Source: Pseudomonas poae (GTDB taxonomy: Bacteria > Pseudomonadota > Gammaproteobacteria > Pseudomonadales > Pseudomonadaceae). Taken from it: a stretch of 64,000 nucleotides of DNA. Positions 1 through 10,218 of the stretch are shown piece by piece. Each line of letters starts with the position of its first letter. The stretch's first letter is position 1. The position numbers and the translations under genes are program-made. Location of the stretch: contig NZ_JYLI01000008.1 in NCBI RefSeq assembly GCF_001439785.1, positions 186,001-250,000 on the forward strand, in the 5' to 3' direction. Under the pieces are notes generated by a model, which saw only the letters and a program-made list of their open reading frames with translations, had not been told where the DNA came from and searched no databases.

Positions 1-25
1 TGTCAAAGATGTGCTGAAAAACACG

Positions 26-51
26 GTGGGAGGGAGCAAGCCCCCTCCCAC
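26..51. repeat. REP palindrome downstream of tonB
   Basis: GTGGGAGGG and its inverted partner CCCTCCCAC enclose a short loop. This is the common P. fluorescens-type REP sequence. It lies directly downstream of the tonB stop codon and may help end that transcript. Confidence 0.8.
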
Positions 52-62
52 AACCGCGTTGC

Positions 63-809
63 TTAACGGCGACGCTTTTCGATGTTGTAGACAAACGGCG
101 CGACGATCTCGACGCTGCCGCCTTTCAACATGTCGGCTGGCGGCTTGGGCAACGGCTGGGCACGACGGATCATGTCCAGGGTCGCGCGGTCCAGGTCGGC
201 GTTGCCGGAGCGGCCCACCAGCTCATAGGACAGCACGTTGCCTTCGCCATCCACCACGAAGCGCAAGCGGTTCAGGCCTTCCTTGCCACGGGCCTGGGCG
301 CCTGGCGGGTACTTCTTGTACTTCTGCAAATGCGCCAGCAACGTGCCTTCCCAGGACGCCTTGGCCGCCAACTGCTGCGGTGATGGGCCGGGTGCCGGCT
401 GCGCCGATTTTTCAACCGGGGCATTGTTTTTCGGCGTATCGCTGGGCGGCTGCTCGGAGGGTTTCTCCTTGGGCGGCTCGGGTTTTTTCTCAACCGGTTT
501 GGGCGGCTGCGGTTTGGGCTTGGGCTTGACCGGCTTGGGCACCTGGATAGTCGGCTTGGGCGCTTCGGCCAGTTTCGGCAACGGCGGTTCTTCCACCGGT
601 GCCGGTGGTGGGGTTACCACCTTTGGCGGAGCCGGTGGCGGCGGCGGAGCAGGCGCGGGTGCCAGGTCGATGACCATGGCCGCCGGCGGCAGCACCACCG
701 TACGCGGTGCCGACCAGTGGAGCGCGATGGCAATCGCGATGGCGTGCACGCCCAGCACGACGGCGAGGCTGGTGCCATAACGCGTCAGTTTGTGGCGCGT
801 CGTGATCAT
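63..809 (-). CDS. tonB: Energy transducer TonB
   Basis: TonB carries proton-motive energy from the inner membrane ExbBD complex to outer-membrane receptors for siderophores and similar ligands. The 248-residue product has a short cytoplasmic N-terminus and one membrane anchor at about residues 11-33. A long Pro/Lys/Glu-rich spacer (about 42-140) spans the periplasm. The C-terminal TonB fold (about 155-245) includes the KYPPGA motif and a VDGEGNV strand region. Its start overlaps the end of exbD by 4 bases (ATGA type), so the two are probably translationally coupled. The order exbB-exbD-tonB supports the call. A second tonB elsewhere in the genome would be normal for Pseudomonas. Confidence 0.95.
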   Translation of the reverse strand: MITTRHKLTRYGTSLAVVLGVHAIAIAIALHWSAPRTVVLPPAAMVIDLAPAPAPPPPPAPPKVVTPPPAPVEEPPLPKLAEAPKPTIQVPKPVKPKPKPQPPKPVEKKPEPPKEKPSEQPPSDTPKNNAPVEKSAQPAPGPSPQQLAAKASWEGTLLAHLQKYKKYPPGAQARGKEGLNRLRFVVDGEGNVLSYELVGRSGNADLDRATLDMIRRAQPLPKPPADMLKGGSVEIVAPFVYNIEKRRR

Positions 810-1231
810 TTCTTGGCTGCCGTCTCAAGTCCGACCAGGCCTACCTTGAGGTAGCCGGCCGCCCGCAGGGCATCCATCACGCTCATCAGGTCGCCGTAGT
901 CCACGCCTTTGTCGGCCTGGAAGAAGATCGTCGTGTCTTTCTTGCCCTGGGTCTTGGCGTCGAGCACAGGTCCCAGGGACTCGGGTTTGACCTCTTCTTC
1001 GCCCAGGAACAGACGCTGGTCGGCCTTGACGCTGAGGAAAATCGGCTTCTCCGGACGCGGTGCCGGCTTGGCGCTGGACGCGGGCAGGTCAACCTTGATG
1101 TCGACGGTGGCCAAAGGCGCCGCGACCATGAAGATGATCAGCAGCACCAGCATCACGTCGATAAACGGCGTGACGTTGATTTCGTGGTTCTCGACGAGCT
1201 CGTCGTCGCCTTGATTCAAATGCAGGCCCAT
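806..1231 (-). CDS. exbD: TonB-system proton channel subunit ExbD
   Basis: ExbD is the small inner-membrane partner of ExbB in the TonB energising complex. The 141-residue protein has one transmembrane helix at about residues 22-42, in the signature TPFIDVMLVLLIIFMV. This contains the conserved Asp25, which is needed for proton movement in the ExbD/TolR family. The remainder is a periplasmic domain. It sits 6 bases after exbB and overlaps tonB by 4 bases, so the three genes form one operon. TolR is the main alternative, but the tonB neighbour argues for ExbD. Confidence 0.95.
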   Translation of the reverse strand: MGLHLNQGDDELVENHEINVTPFIDVMLVLLIIFMVAAPLATVDIKVDLPASSAKPAPRPEKPIFLSVKADQRLFLGEEEVKPESLGPVLDAKTQGKKDTTIFFQADKGVDYGDLMSVMDALRAAGYLKVGLVGLETAAKK

Positions 1232-1237
1232 GGCCGA

Positions 1238-2209
1238 TTACCCCACTTTCACCATGTGCGGTTGCGAGCTGCGCTCGGGAGGCAGGTGATCGAGGTCGCG
1301 GCTGACCAGCAGCAGCACTTCTGCCGACGCGTCCGACACCTGGGCCTTGTAGCCGGCGATCGAGCGGGCGAAGACGTTGTAGATCACCACCGCAGGGATG
1401 GCCGCCACCAGGCCCAGGGCCGTGGCCAGAAGGGCTTCGGCGATGCCAGGGGCAACGACGGCGAGGTTGGTGGTCTGGGTTTTGGCGATACCGATGAAGC
1501 TGTTCATGATGCCCCATACAGTGCCGAACAGGCCGACGAAGGGCGCGGTGGAGCCGATGGTCGCCAGCACGCCGGTGCCGCTGCTCATGTTGCGGCCGCA
1601 GGCGGCAACCAGTCGCTCCAGGCGGAAGGCTACGCGTTCCTTGATGCCTTCCTTTTCGCGGGCGTTGGTTGACAGACGCATTTCTTCGAGCGCGTCGTGC
1701 ACCAGAGTGTTGGCCAGGGTGCCTTTTTTGGTCGCCGTTTCGCTGGCTTCCTTGAGGGTGGTGGCTTTTTTCAGGTGGACGATTTCAGCGCGCAAACGAC
1801 GCTTGGCGCCCAGCAGCTCGAAGCCTTTGGCGATCCAGATAGTCCAGGTAATGATCGAGGCGATGGCCAGGCCGATCATCACGGCTTTCACCACCACGTC
1901 GGCGTTCTGGTACATGCCCCATGGGGACAGGTCGTGGGCCATGCCCAGGGTGTTGTTTTCTTCAAGTACGACGCCGGTGTCGTCGGCGGGGGCCGGCGCA
2001 GCAGGGTCGGTCGCTGCTGGCGTGGCGGCGGGTGCAGCCGGGGTCGTGACATTTTGCTCGGCAGCGGCGGGCGTTGCGGGAGCGCTGGCATCAGCGAATG
2101 CGGCGGTCGGTGCCAGCATTACGCTGAACAGCAACGCAGCAATCGCGCGCCAGGCGCGGGACGGGCTGTGCGGCTTGGTTGGCGAAGCGGGGGTTGTAAT
2201 ACGTGTCAT
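1238..2209 (-). CDS. exbB: TonB-system proton channel subunit ExbB
   Basis: ExbB forms the pentameric inner-membrane channel that powers TonB. The 323-residue protein has a cleavable signal (about residues 20-39, AFA/DA). An Ala/Pro-rich periplasmic extension typical of Pseudomonas ExbB runs to about residue 100. Three transmembrane helices follow (about 105-127, 214-240 and 252-280), with the conserved GLFGTVWGIM segment in the second. It is first in the exbB-exbD-tonB operon. The upstream 2210-2397 stretch is AT-rich around GCAAGTAATTCTTG, which could be a degenerate Fur site, but the match is too weak to call. Confidence 0.95.
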   Translation of the reverse strand: MTRITTPASPTKPHSPSRAWRAIAALLFSVMLAPTAAFADASAPATPAAAEQNVTTPAAPAATPAATDPAAPAPADDTGVVLEENNTLGMAHDLSPWGMYQNADVVVKAVMIGLAIASIITWTIWIAKGFELLGAKRRLRAEIVHLKKATTLKEASETATKKGTLANTLVHDALEEMRLSTNAREKEGIKERVAFRLERLVAACGRNMSSGTGVLATIGSTAPFVGLFGTVWGIMNSFIGIAKTQTTNLAVVAPGIAEALLATALGLVAAIPAVVIYNVFARSIAGYKAQVSDASAEVLLLVSRDLDHLPPERSSQPHMVKVG

Positions 2210-2397
2210 GCTGGCCGGACCTGAGAAGAAAAAATGGAGTGATCGTCCTTCCAGACCCGTCGCGGGCCGAGGACAAATGGGCGGTCATTATTGCAAGTAA
2301 TTCTTGTTAACTAAAGTGCCAGTGTTACTTTATTTCTATTTTTACTGGCCGCTGAACCCCGAGCGCAGCTAACCTGCGCCTTTGAGAATGGAGTTTT

Positions 2398-3252
2398 GTG
2401 ATGTCTACGCCTTCTGTTGTAATTGCCGGTTGCGGCGATGTGGGTAGTCGGCTGGCTAGCCAGTTGCTGGCCTTGGAATGGGAGGTTCACGGCCTGCGGC
2501 GCGACATTTCGCGTCTGCCCGAGGGCGTCATTGGCATCGCCGGCGACCTGTTCAAAAAAGAGTGCCCCGACACCTGGCCGATCGGCGGGGTGGACTATCT
2601 GGTGTACTGCGCCGCTGCGACTGATCACGACGAGGCCGGCTATCGCGCGGCTTACGTGCAAGGGTTGCAGCATGTACTGGAGTGGCTGGATGACTATGGT
2701 CAGCAGCCCGGGCATCTGTTGTTTGTCTCCAGCAGCAGCGTTTATGGGCAGCAGAATGGCGAGTGGGTCGACGAAACGTCCGACACCCAGGCGCAGGGCT
2801 ATTCCGGTCAAGTGATGCTGGAAGCCGAGCAAGTGGCGCTCAACAGTGGCATCCCGGCAAGCGTCGTGCGCTTGACCGGCATTTATGGCCCGGGTCGTGA
2901 GTGGCTGCTGACTCAGGTGCGCAAAGGTTATCGCGTGGCGACCGATCCACCTTTATATGGCAACCGCATCCACGCGGATGACGCGGCCGGCTTGTTGGCG
3001 TTTTTGTTGCGTCATGTGGAGCAGGGCGGTTCGCTGGACAAGGTCTATATCGGCGTGGACGACGAGCCTGCGCCGTTGGCCGACGTGGTGGGCTGGTTGC
3101 GTGATTACCTGGGTGTGACCGAATGGTCTGAGGATGCCAGCGTGCGGCGCGCGGGCAGTAAGCGATGCCGCAATGCGCGGATCAAGGCGCTGGGGTGGAA
3201 GCCGACTTACCCAACGTTCCGTGAAGGTTATGCGGCGATCCTCAAAGGCTGA
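2398..3252 (+). CDS. NAD(P)-dependent sugar epimerase-like protein (SDR family, YeeZ type)
   Basis: A 284-residue Rossmann-fold protein of the extended short-chain dehydrogenase class. The nucleotide-binding loop is at the N-terminus (GCGDVGSRLA, about residues 9-18). The core has an SSSSVYG segment at about residues 116-122, which carries the family Ser and Tyr, and a later LTGIYGPGR motif typical of NAD-dependent epimerases. The substrate cannot be read from sequence. It is transcribed divergently from exbB and is followed by a REPIN, so it probably stands alone. Confidence 0.85.
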   Translation: MMSTPSVVIAGCGDVGSRLASQLLALEWEVHGLRRDISRLPEGVIGIAGDLFKKECPDTWPIGGVDYLVYCAAATDHDEAGYRAAYVQGLQHVLEWLDDYGQQPGHLLFVSSSSVYGQQNGEWVDETSDTQAQGYSGQVMLEAEQVALNSGIPASVVRLTGIYGPGREWLLTQVRKGYRVATDPPLYGNRIHADDAAGLLAFLLRHVEQGGSLDKVYIGVDDEPAPLADVVGWLRDYLGVTEWSEDASVRRAGSKRCRNARIKALGWKPTYPTFREGYAAILKG

Positions 3253-3268
3253 AAATACCGTAAAAAAA

Positions 3269-3508
3269 TGTGGGAAGGGGGCTTGCCCTAATGCCGTTCA
3301 GTTAAGCGCAGACTCCCTGTGGCGAGCAGGCTTGTCCTGTGTTGGGCTGCGCAGCAGCCCCACAACCAGGCGCTGAGCCGTATCAGGTACACCGCGTGTT
3401 GCTGGATTGGGGGCGCTTCGCACCCCAACGCGGGGCAAGCCCGCTCGCCACAATAAGCCCACACATTTTCCTTAACTGAACGGCATTAGCGCTTGCCCCC
3501 TCCCACAT
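3269..3508. repeat. Nested REPIN: one REP doublet inside another
   Basis: An outer pair of GTGGGA-type REP arms (3269-3288 and 3491-3508) encloses a perfect 18-bp inverted repeat (3289-3306 and 3471-3488). That in turn encloses a complete GTGGCGAGC-type REPIN at 3319-3451 with its internal hairpins. The inner REPIN is nearly the same as the one at 33513-33645, in opposite orientation. Confidence 0.85.
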
Positions 3509-3531
3509 TTTGATCCCAGCTTTAATGGTGG

Positions 3532-4275
3532 TTACTTTTCGAGCAACCATTGGCGAGGGCCAGGGGTAAACGACGGCACCTCGTCCGCTTGCGCCGTATT
3601 CACCGCCTGAAAAATCTCCAACTGCTTGCCCTTGCGCGCAAAAATCCACGGGTTGCCCTGACCGTTCAGTTGCAGCCAGATGCTGTCGTAGCCGCCGCTC
3701 ATGGAGGCGCAGTCGCCTGCCAGGCACAGCGAGTAGCGGTCCACGCCGGGCAAGCCGACAACTTTGCCGTCCGCCTGGAACTGCACCGTGGCGCCGTCGC
3801 CGAAACCGTCGGTGATTTTCCAGTCGCCGCCCATATAGGCCCCATACAGGGCGCGTTCGAAGTTGGCGCCCAATGGCGCGCCTTCTGGCGCAGGGTCCTT
3901 GGCGCGGGCAAAGAGCTGCTCGGGCTCGTTGTCGTTGGCCACTTGCAGCAGTTGCCGGCCTTTGCGCTTGAGCTCGGTGGCGGAGCTGCCGTAGAAGTCC
4001 ACGCTCCAGGCGCCGGACTTCTCGCCGGCCAATTTGCCTTCAGCTACTTCAAAGCCGTTGTAATAACGCGCCTGCGCGGCCTTGGTGTTGACCTCCCATT
4101 CGAGGTTTGGGCCAAAGCGCTGCAACGCTTCACGCAAAGGACCGCCCTTGGCTGCTGCGTCGATGGCGACCTGATTGATCCAGGTGCCGCTTACATCCCG
4201 GTCGGCTGGATTGCTGGCGCAGCCGCCGAGCAACAAGGCGAGCAACGAAGAGGCTACAAGCGCTTTGCGCATCAT
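3532..4275 (-). CDS. Predicted outer-membrane lipoprotein of unknown function
   Basis: A 247-residue protein with an N-terminal signal and a lipobox (LLLGGC, Cys about residue 19), so it should be lipid-anchored. The mature part has no catalytic motif I recognise. It contains a GTWINQ segment and several short strand-rich repeats of the kind seen in beta-sandwich lipoproteins. It lies between the nested REPIN and ridA on the same strand as ridA, with a 52-base gap, and is probably a separate unit. Function unknown. Confidence 0.8.
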   Translation of the reverse strand: MMRKALVASSLLALLLGGCASNPADRDVSGTWINQVAIDAAAKGGPLREALQRFGPNLEWEVNTKAAQARYYNGFEVAEGKLAGEKSGAWSVDFYGSSATELKRKGRQLLQVANDNEPEQLFARAKDPAPEGAPLGANFERALYGAYMGGDWKITDGFGDGATVQFQADGKVVGLPGVDRYSLCLAGDCASMSGGYDSIWLQLNGQGNPWIFARKGKQLEIFQAVNTAQADEVPSFTPGPRQWLLEK

Positions 4276-4327
4276 GAAATCCTTCTGAAACGAGATCGGC
4301 GCAGCCTGTGCGGGCTGCGCCGGGTGT

Positions 4328-4708
4328 TTATTCGATGACCAGGATCGCGTCCATTTCGACCTGTGCGCCCTTTGGCAGGGCGGCGACGCCGATGGCCGCG
4401 CGGGCTGGGTACGGCTGTTCGAAATATTTGCCCATGATCTCGTTGACCTTGGCGAAGTGGCTCAGGTCGGTGAGGAAGATGTTCAGTTTGACGATGTCCT
4501 TGAACGAGCCGCCTGCTGCTTCGGCCACCGACTTGAGGTTTTCGAACACTTGTACGGTCTGTGCTTCGAAGCCTTCGACCAGTTCCATGGTCTTCGGGTC
4601 CAGCGGAATCTGGCCGGACATATAGACGGTATTGCCCGCCTTGATTGCCTGGGAGTAGGTGCCGATGGCGGCGGGGGCTTTGTCGCTGGTGATGACGGTC
4701 TTGGTCAT
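4328..4708 (-). CDS. ridA: Reactive intermediate/imine deaminase (RidA/YjgF family)
   Basis: RidA hydrolyses reactive enamine and imine intermediates released by PLP enzymes. The 126-residue product is the usual family length. It shows the N-terminal [11 protein letters not shown] motif and the C-terminal [20 protein letters not shown] motif with the substrate-binding Arg. It lies 24 bases after spoT on the same strand, and this spoT-ridA pairing is found in many gamma-proteobacteria. A second, more distant RidA protein lies at 28754-29107. Confidence 0.95.
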   Translation of the reverse strand: MTKTVITSDKAPAAIGTYSQAIKAGNTVYMSGQIPLDPKTMELVEGFEAQTVQVFENLKSVAEAAGGSFKDIVKLNIFLTDLSHFAKVNEIMGKYFEQPYPARAAIGVAALPKGAQVEMDAILVIE

Positions 4709-4732
4709 GTGTGACTCCTTGTTAGAGGTGGC

Positions 4733-6838
4733 TTAGGCACGCATACGGGTGATGCGGATAACCCCGATCAAAGCGCGCAGCTTTTTGATTACGCGGGCCA
4801 GGTGCACGCGGTCGTGCACGCTGACCACCAACTGGACTACGCTGATGCGGCCATCGCGCTCGTCCATGCTGATTTTCTCGATATTGCCGTCGGCCGCATT
4901 GACGCTGCTGGCCAGCAGCGCGATCAGGCCACGCTGGTGTTCCAGCTCCACGCGCAGCTCGACGTTGAATTCGCCGGTAACATCCTTGGCCCACGAGAGC
5001 TGGATGCACTTTTCCGGGTTGTGGCGGATTTCGGTGATGTTGCGGCAGTTGTCCAGGTGCACCACCATGCCCTTGCCTGCCGACAGGTGCCCGACAATCG
5101 GGTCGCCCGGGATCGGCGTGCAGCACTTGGCATAGCTGAGCACCAGGCCCTCGGTGCCACGAATCGCCAGCGGGCCTTCGGGGCTGGGCAGTTGTTCGCC
5201 TTCGCCGAGCAGGCGCCGCGCCACCACATAGGCCATGCGATTGCCCAGACCGATGTCTTCCAGCAGGTCTTCGATGGTTTCCTGGCGATACTCGTGGAGC
5301 ATTGCTTGCACGCGTTCGTGCGCGATCTTGTCCAGGGCGCTGTCGAAGCCGTTGAGCACCTTGTTCAGCAGGCGTTCGCCCAGGCTGATCGACTCGGAAC
5401 GGCGCTGCAGTTTCAGCGCATGGCGGATGTGCGTGCGTGCCTTGCCGGTGACCACGAAGTTGAGCCAGGCCGGGTTCGGGCGGGCGCCCGGTGCGCTGAC
5501 GATCTCCACCGTGGAGCCGCTTTGCAGCGGCTCGGACAACGGGGCGAGACGGCGATTGATCCGACAGGCAATGCAGCTGTTGCCGACGTCGGTGTGTACG
5601 GCGTAGGCAAAGTCGACCGCCGTGGAGCCTTTGGGCAGCTCCATGATGCGGCCTTTGGGCGTGAACACGTAGACCTCGTCCGGGAACAGGTCGATCTTCA
5701 CGCTTTCGATGAATTCCAGAGAGTTGCCGGCCCGTTGCTGCATTTCCAGCACGCCCTTGACCCATTGACGAGCGCGGGCATGGGTGCCTTTGGGCTGCTC
5801 GTCGCCGCTGGATTTGTACAACCAGTGCGCGGCGATGCCGTTATTGGCCATTTCTTCCATTTCGCGGGTGCGGATCTGGATCTCGATCGGCACGCCGTGC
5901 ATACCGAACAGGGTGGTATGCAGCGATTGATAGCCGTTGGCCTTGGGAATGGCGATGTAGTCCTTGAAGCGCCCCGGCAGGGGTTTGTACAAATTATGTA
6001 CAGCGCCAAGCACACGATAGCAGGTGTCGACCTTGTCAACGATGATGCGGAACGCGTACACGTCCATGATCTCGTTGAAGGCCCGGCGCTTGCCGCGCAT
6101 CTTCTTGTAGATACCGTAGATGTGCTTTTGTCGCCCGCTGACCTCGCCCTCGATTTCGTCGATGGCCAGGCAATGGCTCAACGACTCTTCGATCTTGTTG
6201 ACGATTTCCTTGCGGTTGCCTCGGGCGCGTTTGACCGCCTGGTAGATGCGTGCCGAACGCATCGGGTGCATGGCCTTGAAGCCGAGGTCTTCGAATTCGA
6301 TACGAATGGCATGCATGCCCAGCCGGTTGGCGATGGGCGCGTAGATTTCCAGGGTTTCCTTGGCGATGCGCCGGCGTTTTTCACCGGACAGCACTTCCAG
6401 CGTGCGCATGTTGTGCAGCCGGTCGGCCAGCTTGACCAGGATGACCCGAATGTCGCGGGCCATGGCCATGGCCATTTTCTGGAAGTTTTCCGCCTGGGCT
6501 TCGGCCTTGGTCTCGAAGTTCATCTGGGTCAGTTTGCTGACCCCGTCGACCAGTTCGGCCACGGTTTCGCCAAATTGCGCATTGAGCGCTTCCTTGGCAA
6601 TGCCGGTGTCCTCGATCACGTCATGCAGCATCGCGGCCATCAGGCTCTGATGGTCCATGTGCATGTCGGCAAGAATATTGGCCACCGCAAGAGGATGGGT
6701 GACATACGCCTCGCCGCTGCGGCGGCGTTGACCGTCGTGGGCTTGTTCGGCGTAGAAATACGCTCGGCGGACCAGGTTGACCTGGTCGGGACCGAGGTAG
6801 GCCGATAAGCGATCGGCGAGGGCATCTATGCTCGGCAA
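4733..6838 (-). CDS. spoT: Bifunctional (p)ppGpp synthetase/hydrolase SpoT
   Basis: SpoT makes and degrades the stringent-response alarmone (p)ppGpp. The 701-residue protein has the standard order. An HD hydrolase domain comes first (about residues 25-180, with HDVIEDT). A RelA/SpoT synthetase domain follows (about 235-350), then TGS (about 385-445, VYVFTPKG), a helical region, and a C-terminal ACT domain (about 625-700). The hydrolase motif is intact, as expected for SpoT rather than RelA. It follows rpoZ by 60 bases and precedes ridA. Confidence 0.97.
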   Translation of the reverse strand: MPSIDALADRLSAYLGPDQVNLVRRAYFYAEQAHDGQRRRSGEAYVTHPLAVANILADMHMDHQSLMAAMLHDVIEDTGIAKEALNAQFGETVAELVDGVSKLTQMNFETKAEAQAENFQKMAMAMARDIRVILVKLADRLHNMRTLEVLSGEKRRRIAKETLEIYAPIANRLGMHAIRIEFEDLGFKAMHPMRSARIYQAVKRARGNRKEIVNKIEESLSHCLAIDEIEGEVSGRQKHIYGIYKKMRGKRRAFNEIMDVYAFRIIVDKVDTCYRVLGAVHNLYKPLPGRFKDYIAIPKANGYQSLHTTLFGMHGVPIEIQIRTREMEEMANNGIAAHWLYKSSGDEQPKGTHARARQWVKGVLEMQQRAGNSLEFIESVKIDLFPDEVYVFTPKGRIMELPKGSTAVDFAYAVHTDVGNSCIACRINRRLAPLSEPLQSGSTVEIVSAPGARPNPAWLNFVVTGKARTHIRHALKLQRRSESISLGERLLNKVLNGFDSALDKIAHERVQAMLHEYRQETIEDLLEDIGLGNRMAYVVARRLLGEGEQLPSPEGPLAIRGTEGLVLSYAKCCTPIPGDPIVGHLSAGKGMVVHLDNCRNITEIRHNPEKCIQLSWAKDVTGEFNVELRVELEHQRGLIALLASSVNAADGNIEKISMDERDGRISVVQLVVSVHDRVHLARVIKKLRALIGVIRITRMRA

Positions 6839-6898
6839 AGTGTGAACTCCTGCCGAAGGCTGTGACCCCGCGCCGTGCTACGTCGACCAGGCATAGGC

Positions 6899-7162
6899 TT
6901 AGACGGCCTCGTTGGACTCGTCCTCGAACGCTGCAAACAGCGGTTCGTCTTCAACGATTTCAGCGTTGGCGATGAACTCGTAGCTCATCAGGCCTTCGGC
7001 GATTTCACGCAGGGCCACAACGGTAGGCTTGTCGTTTTCCCACTGGACCAAAGGCTCTTTGCCGCCAGTGGCCAATTGACGGGCACGCTTGGTAGAGAGC
7101 ATGACCAGCTCAAAACGGTTATCCACGTGTTCTAGGCAGTCTTCAACGGTTACGCGGGCCAT
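6899..7162 (-). CDS. rpoZ: RNA polymerase omega subunit
   Basis: Omega helps assemble and stabilise RNA polymerase and forms part of a ppGpp site in proteobacteria. The 87-residue product starts MARVTVEDC and carries the conserved [16 protein letters not shown] segment, at the usual length. The genes gmk, rpoZ and spoT run in one direction, the classic arrangement. Confidence 0.97.
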   Translation of the reverse strand: MARVTVEDCLEHVDNRFELVMLSTKRARQLATGGKEPLVQWENDKPTVVALREIAEGLMSYEFIANAEIVEDEPLFAAFEDESNEAV

Positions 7163-7273
7163 GGTATTCCTCGGAGCGAATGCAAGATGCGCGCTGCCCG
7201 GCTGGGCGAGCGGACTGAGCAGTTTAAAAAAACACCAGCGTTTAGGGAAGCGCTGATTTTAGCGACGCCCTTG

Positions 7274-7318
7274 CAAAACCGCTGCAAGTGCCAATGTAAG
7301 GCCCTTGCGGCGGTTTTG
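7274..7318. other. Strong hairpin between gmk and rpoZ
   Basis: CAAAACCGC-TGCAAG pairs with CTTGC-GGCGGTTTTG across the gmk-rpoZ gap. No T-run follows on the minus strand, so it is not a clear terminator. It may act as a processing or attenuation site between the two genes. Confidence 0.5.
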
Positions 7319-7329
7319 GGAAGGGTCAA

Positions 7330-8824
<1,495 letters not shown>

Positions 8825-8876
8825 GGAGGTACCTCGCGTTGCAGCCCGCAAACACGGGCTGATGGTTAAAGCTTTC

Positions 8877-8903
8877 TGTAGGGGCGAGCAAGCTCGCTCC
8901 CGC
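8877..8903. repeat. REP palindrome between yicC and rph
   Basis: Read on the minus strand this is the GCGGGAGCGAGCTTGCTCGC-type palindrome common in fluorescent pseudomonads. It sits in the yicC leader side of the divergent gap. Confidence 0.75.
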
Positions 8904-9003
8904 AGTCTGAAGGCGCGGGATTGTAGCGCAACGGGAGGAGCGCGCCCAAACCCGAGCATTCGTAACCGGATTTTAAGAAGTGCCCCGAATCGGTTCGCCG
9001 CTC

Positions 9004-9009
9004 TATAAT
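9004..9009 (+). promoter_or_regulatory. Probable -10 box for rph
   Basis: A perfect TATAAT lies 38 bases before the rph start codon in the divergent yicC-rph gap. No good -35 box lies at the expected spacing, so only the -10 is supported. Confidence 0.45.
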
Positions 9010-9046
9010 GCTCGGCAGTTTTTCGTCCTCAGTACAGGAATCCCCT

Positions 9047-9769
9047 ATGAAACGTCCAAGTGGTCGCGCTGCCGATCAGCTCCGCTCGATCCGCATCACC
9101 CGCAACTACACCAAACACGCCGAGGGATCCGTACTGGTCGAGTTTGGCGATACCAAGGTGATCTGCACCGTCAGCGTCGAAAACGGCGTGCCGCGGTTCC
9201 TCAAGGGCCAGGGCCAGGGTTGGCTGACCGCCGAGTACGGCATGCTCCCGCGTGCTACCGGCGAGCGTAACCAGCGCGAAGCCAGCCGTGGCAAGCAGGG
9301 CGGTCGTACCCTGGAAATCCAGCGCCTGATCGGCCGCTCCCTGCGCGCGGCCCTGGACATGTCCAAGCTGGGCGACGTGACCCTGTACGTCGACTGCGAC
9401 GTGATCCAGGCCGACGGCGGCACGCGCACGGCGTCCATCACCGGCGCCATGGTGGCCTTGGTTGACGCACTCAAAGTCATCAAGAAGCGCGGCGGCCTCA
9501 AGGGCGGCGACCCGCTCAAGCAGATGATCGCCGCCGTGTCGGTGGGCATGTACCAGGGCGAGCCTGTGCTGGATCTGGATTACCTGGAAGACTCGGCCGC
9601 CGAGACCGACCTCAACGTGGTGATGACCAGCACCGGTGGCTTCATCGAAGTGCAGGGCACCGCCGAAGGCGCGCCATTCCAGCCGGCCGAGCTGAATGCC
9701 ATGTTGGCCCTGGCCCAGAAAGGCATGACCGAGATTTTCGCACTGCAGAACGCCGCCCTGGCTGACTGA
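9047..9769 (+). CDS. rph: Ribonuclease PH
   Basis: RNase PH trims tRNA 3' ends by phosphorolysis. The 240-residue product starts [13 protein letters not shown] and has the conserved [21 protein letters not shown] phosphate and substrate region, given here as [11 protein letters not shown] (about 63-73) and [10 protein letters not shown]. The [19 protein letters not shown] motif is also present. The ATG at 9047 was chosen because homology begins there; an earlier in-frame ATG at 9008 overlaps the -10 box. Upstream of crc and pyrE, as in other Pseudomonas. Confidence 0.97.
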   Translation: MKRPSGRAADQLRSIRITRNYTKHAEGSVLVEFGDTKVICTVSVENGVPRFLKGQGQGWLTAEYGMLPRATGERNQREASRGKQGGRTLEIQRLIGRSLRAALDMSKLGDVTLYVDCDVIQADGGTRTASITGAMVALVDALKVIKKRGGLKGGDPLKQMIAAVSVGMYQGEPVLDLDYLEDSAAETDLNVVMTSTGGFIEVQGTAEGAPFQPAELNAMLALAQKGMTEIFALQNAALAD

Positions 9770-9792
9770 AATCCGCCTCAAGGAGAAGCGCC

Positions 9793-10161
9793 ATGAATGA
9801 CCAGCAACTACCGGTGCCCACGCCTTCGTACGAAGTGCGCCAGGGAGCAATGTTGTGCCATCTCGCGGCGTTTCTGGGGTTCGTGTTCCCCTTCGGCAGC
9901 GTCGTGGGGCCGCTGATCCTGTGGCAGATGAAGAAGGAAGTGGACCCGTTCATTGATGACCAGGGCAAGGAAGCCTTGAACTTCCAGATCACCGTGGCCA
10001 TCGCCTGGATCGTCTGCATTGTGCTGGCGTTTGCGGTCATCGGTTTTTTCCTGATGACGGCCCTGGCCATCGCCAGTGTGGTGCTGACGATCATCGGTTC
10101 GATCAAGGCCAACAAGGGGATCGCCTATCGCTACCCCTTGACCTGGCGACTGGTCAAATAA
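9793..10161 (+). CDS. DUF4870 small membrane protein
   Basis: A 122-residue protein with three hydrophobic helices. It matches the DUF4870/Tic20-like pattern: an opening MLCHLAAFLGFVFPFGSVVGPL segment (about 19-40), then WQMKKEVDPFIDDQGKEALNFQ in the loop, and two more helices to about residue 105. Function is unknown. It follows rph by 23 bases with a good ribosome site (AAGGAGAAG) and ends at a strong terminator, so it is probably co-transcribed with rph. Confidence 0.85.
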   Translation: MNDQQLPVPTPSYEVRQGAMLCHLAAFLGFVFPFGSVVGPLILWQMKKEVDPFIDDQGKEALNFQITVAIAWIVCIVLAFAVIGFFLMTALAIASVVLTIIGSIKANKGIAYRYPLTWRLVK

Positions 10162-10170
10162 TGAGCACCC

Positions 10171-10204
10171 ACAAAAAAACCGACAGCGATGTCGGTTTTT
10201 TTGT
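10171..10204. terminator. Bidirectional terminator between DUF4870 gene and crc
   Basis: AACCGAC and GTCGGTT form the stem, with an A-run before and a T-run after, so it can stop transcription from both sides. Confidence 0.9.
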
Positions 10205-10218
10205 GCCTGGAAAAGACC

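Noticed and set aside
2210..2397. Fur box upstream of exbB
   Set aside because: The best sequence, around GCAAGTAATTCTTG, shares too few positions with the Fur consensus.
4802..6808. A 668-codon open frame antisense to spoT
   Set aside because: It is a high-GC shadow of spoT, with an His/Gln/Val-rich composition and no family features.
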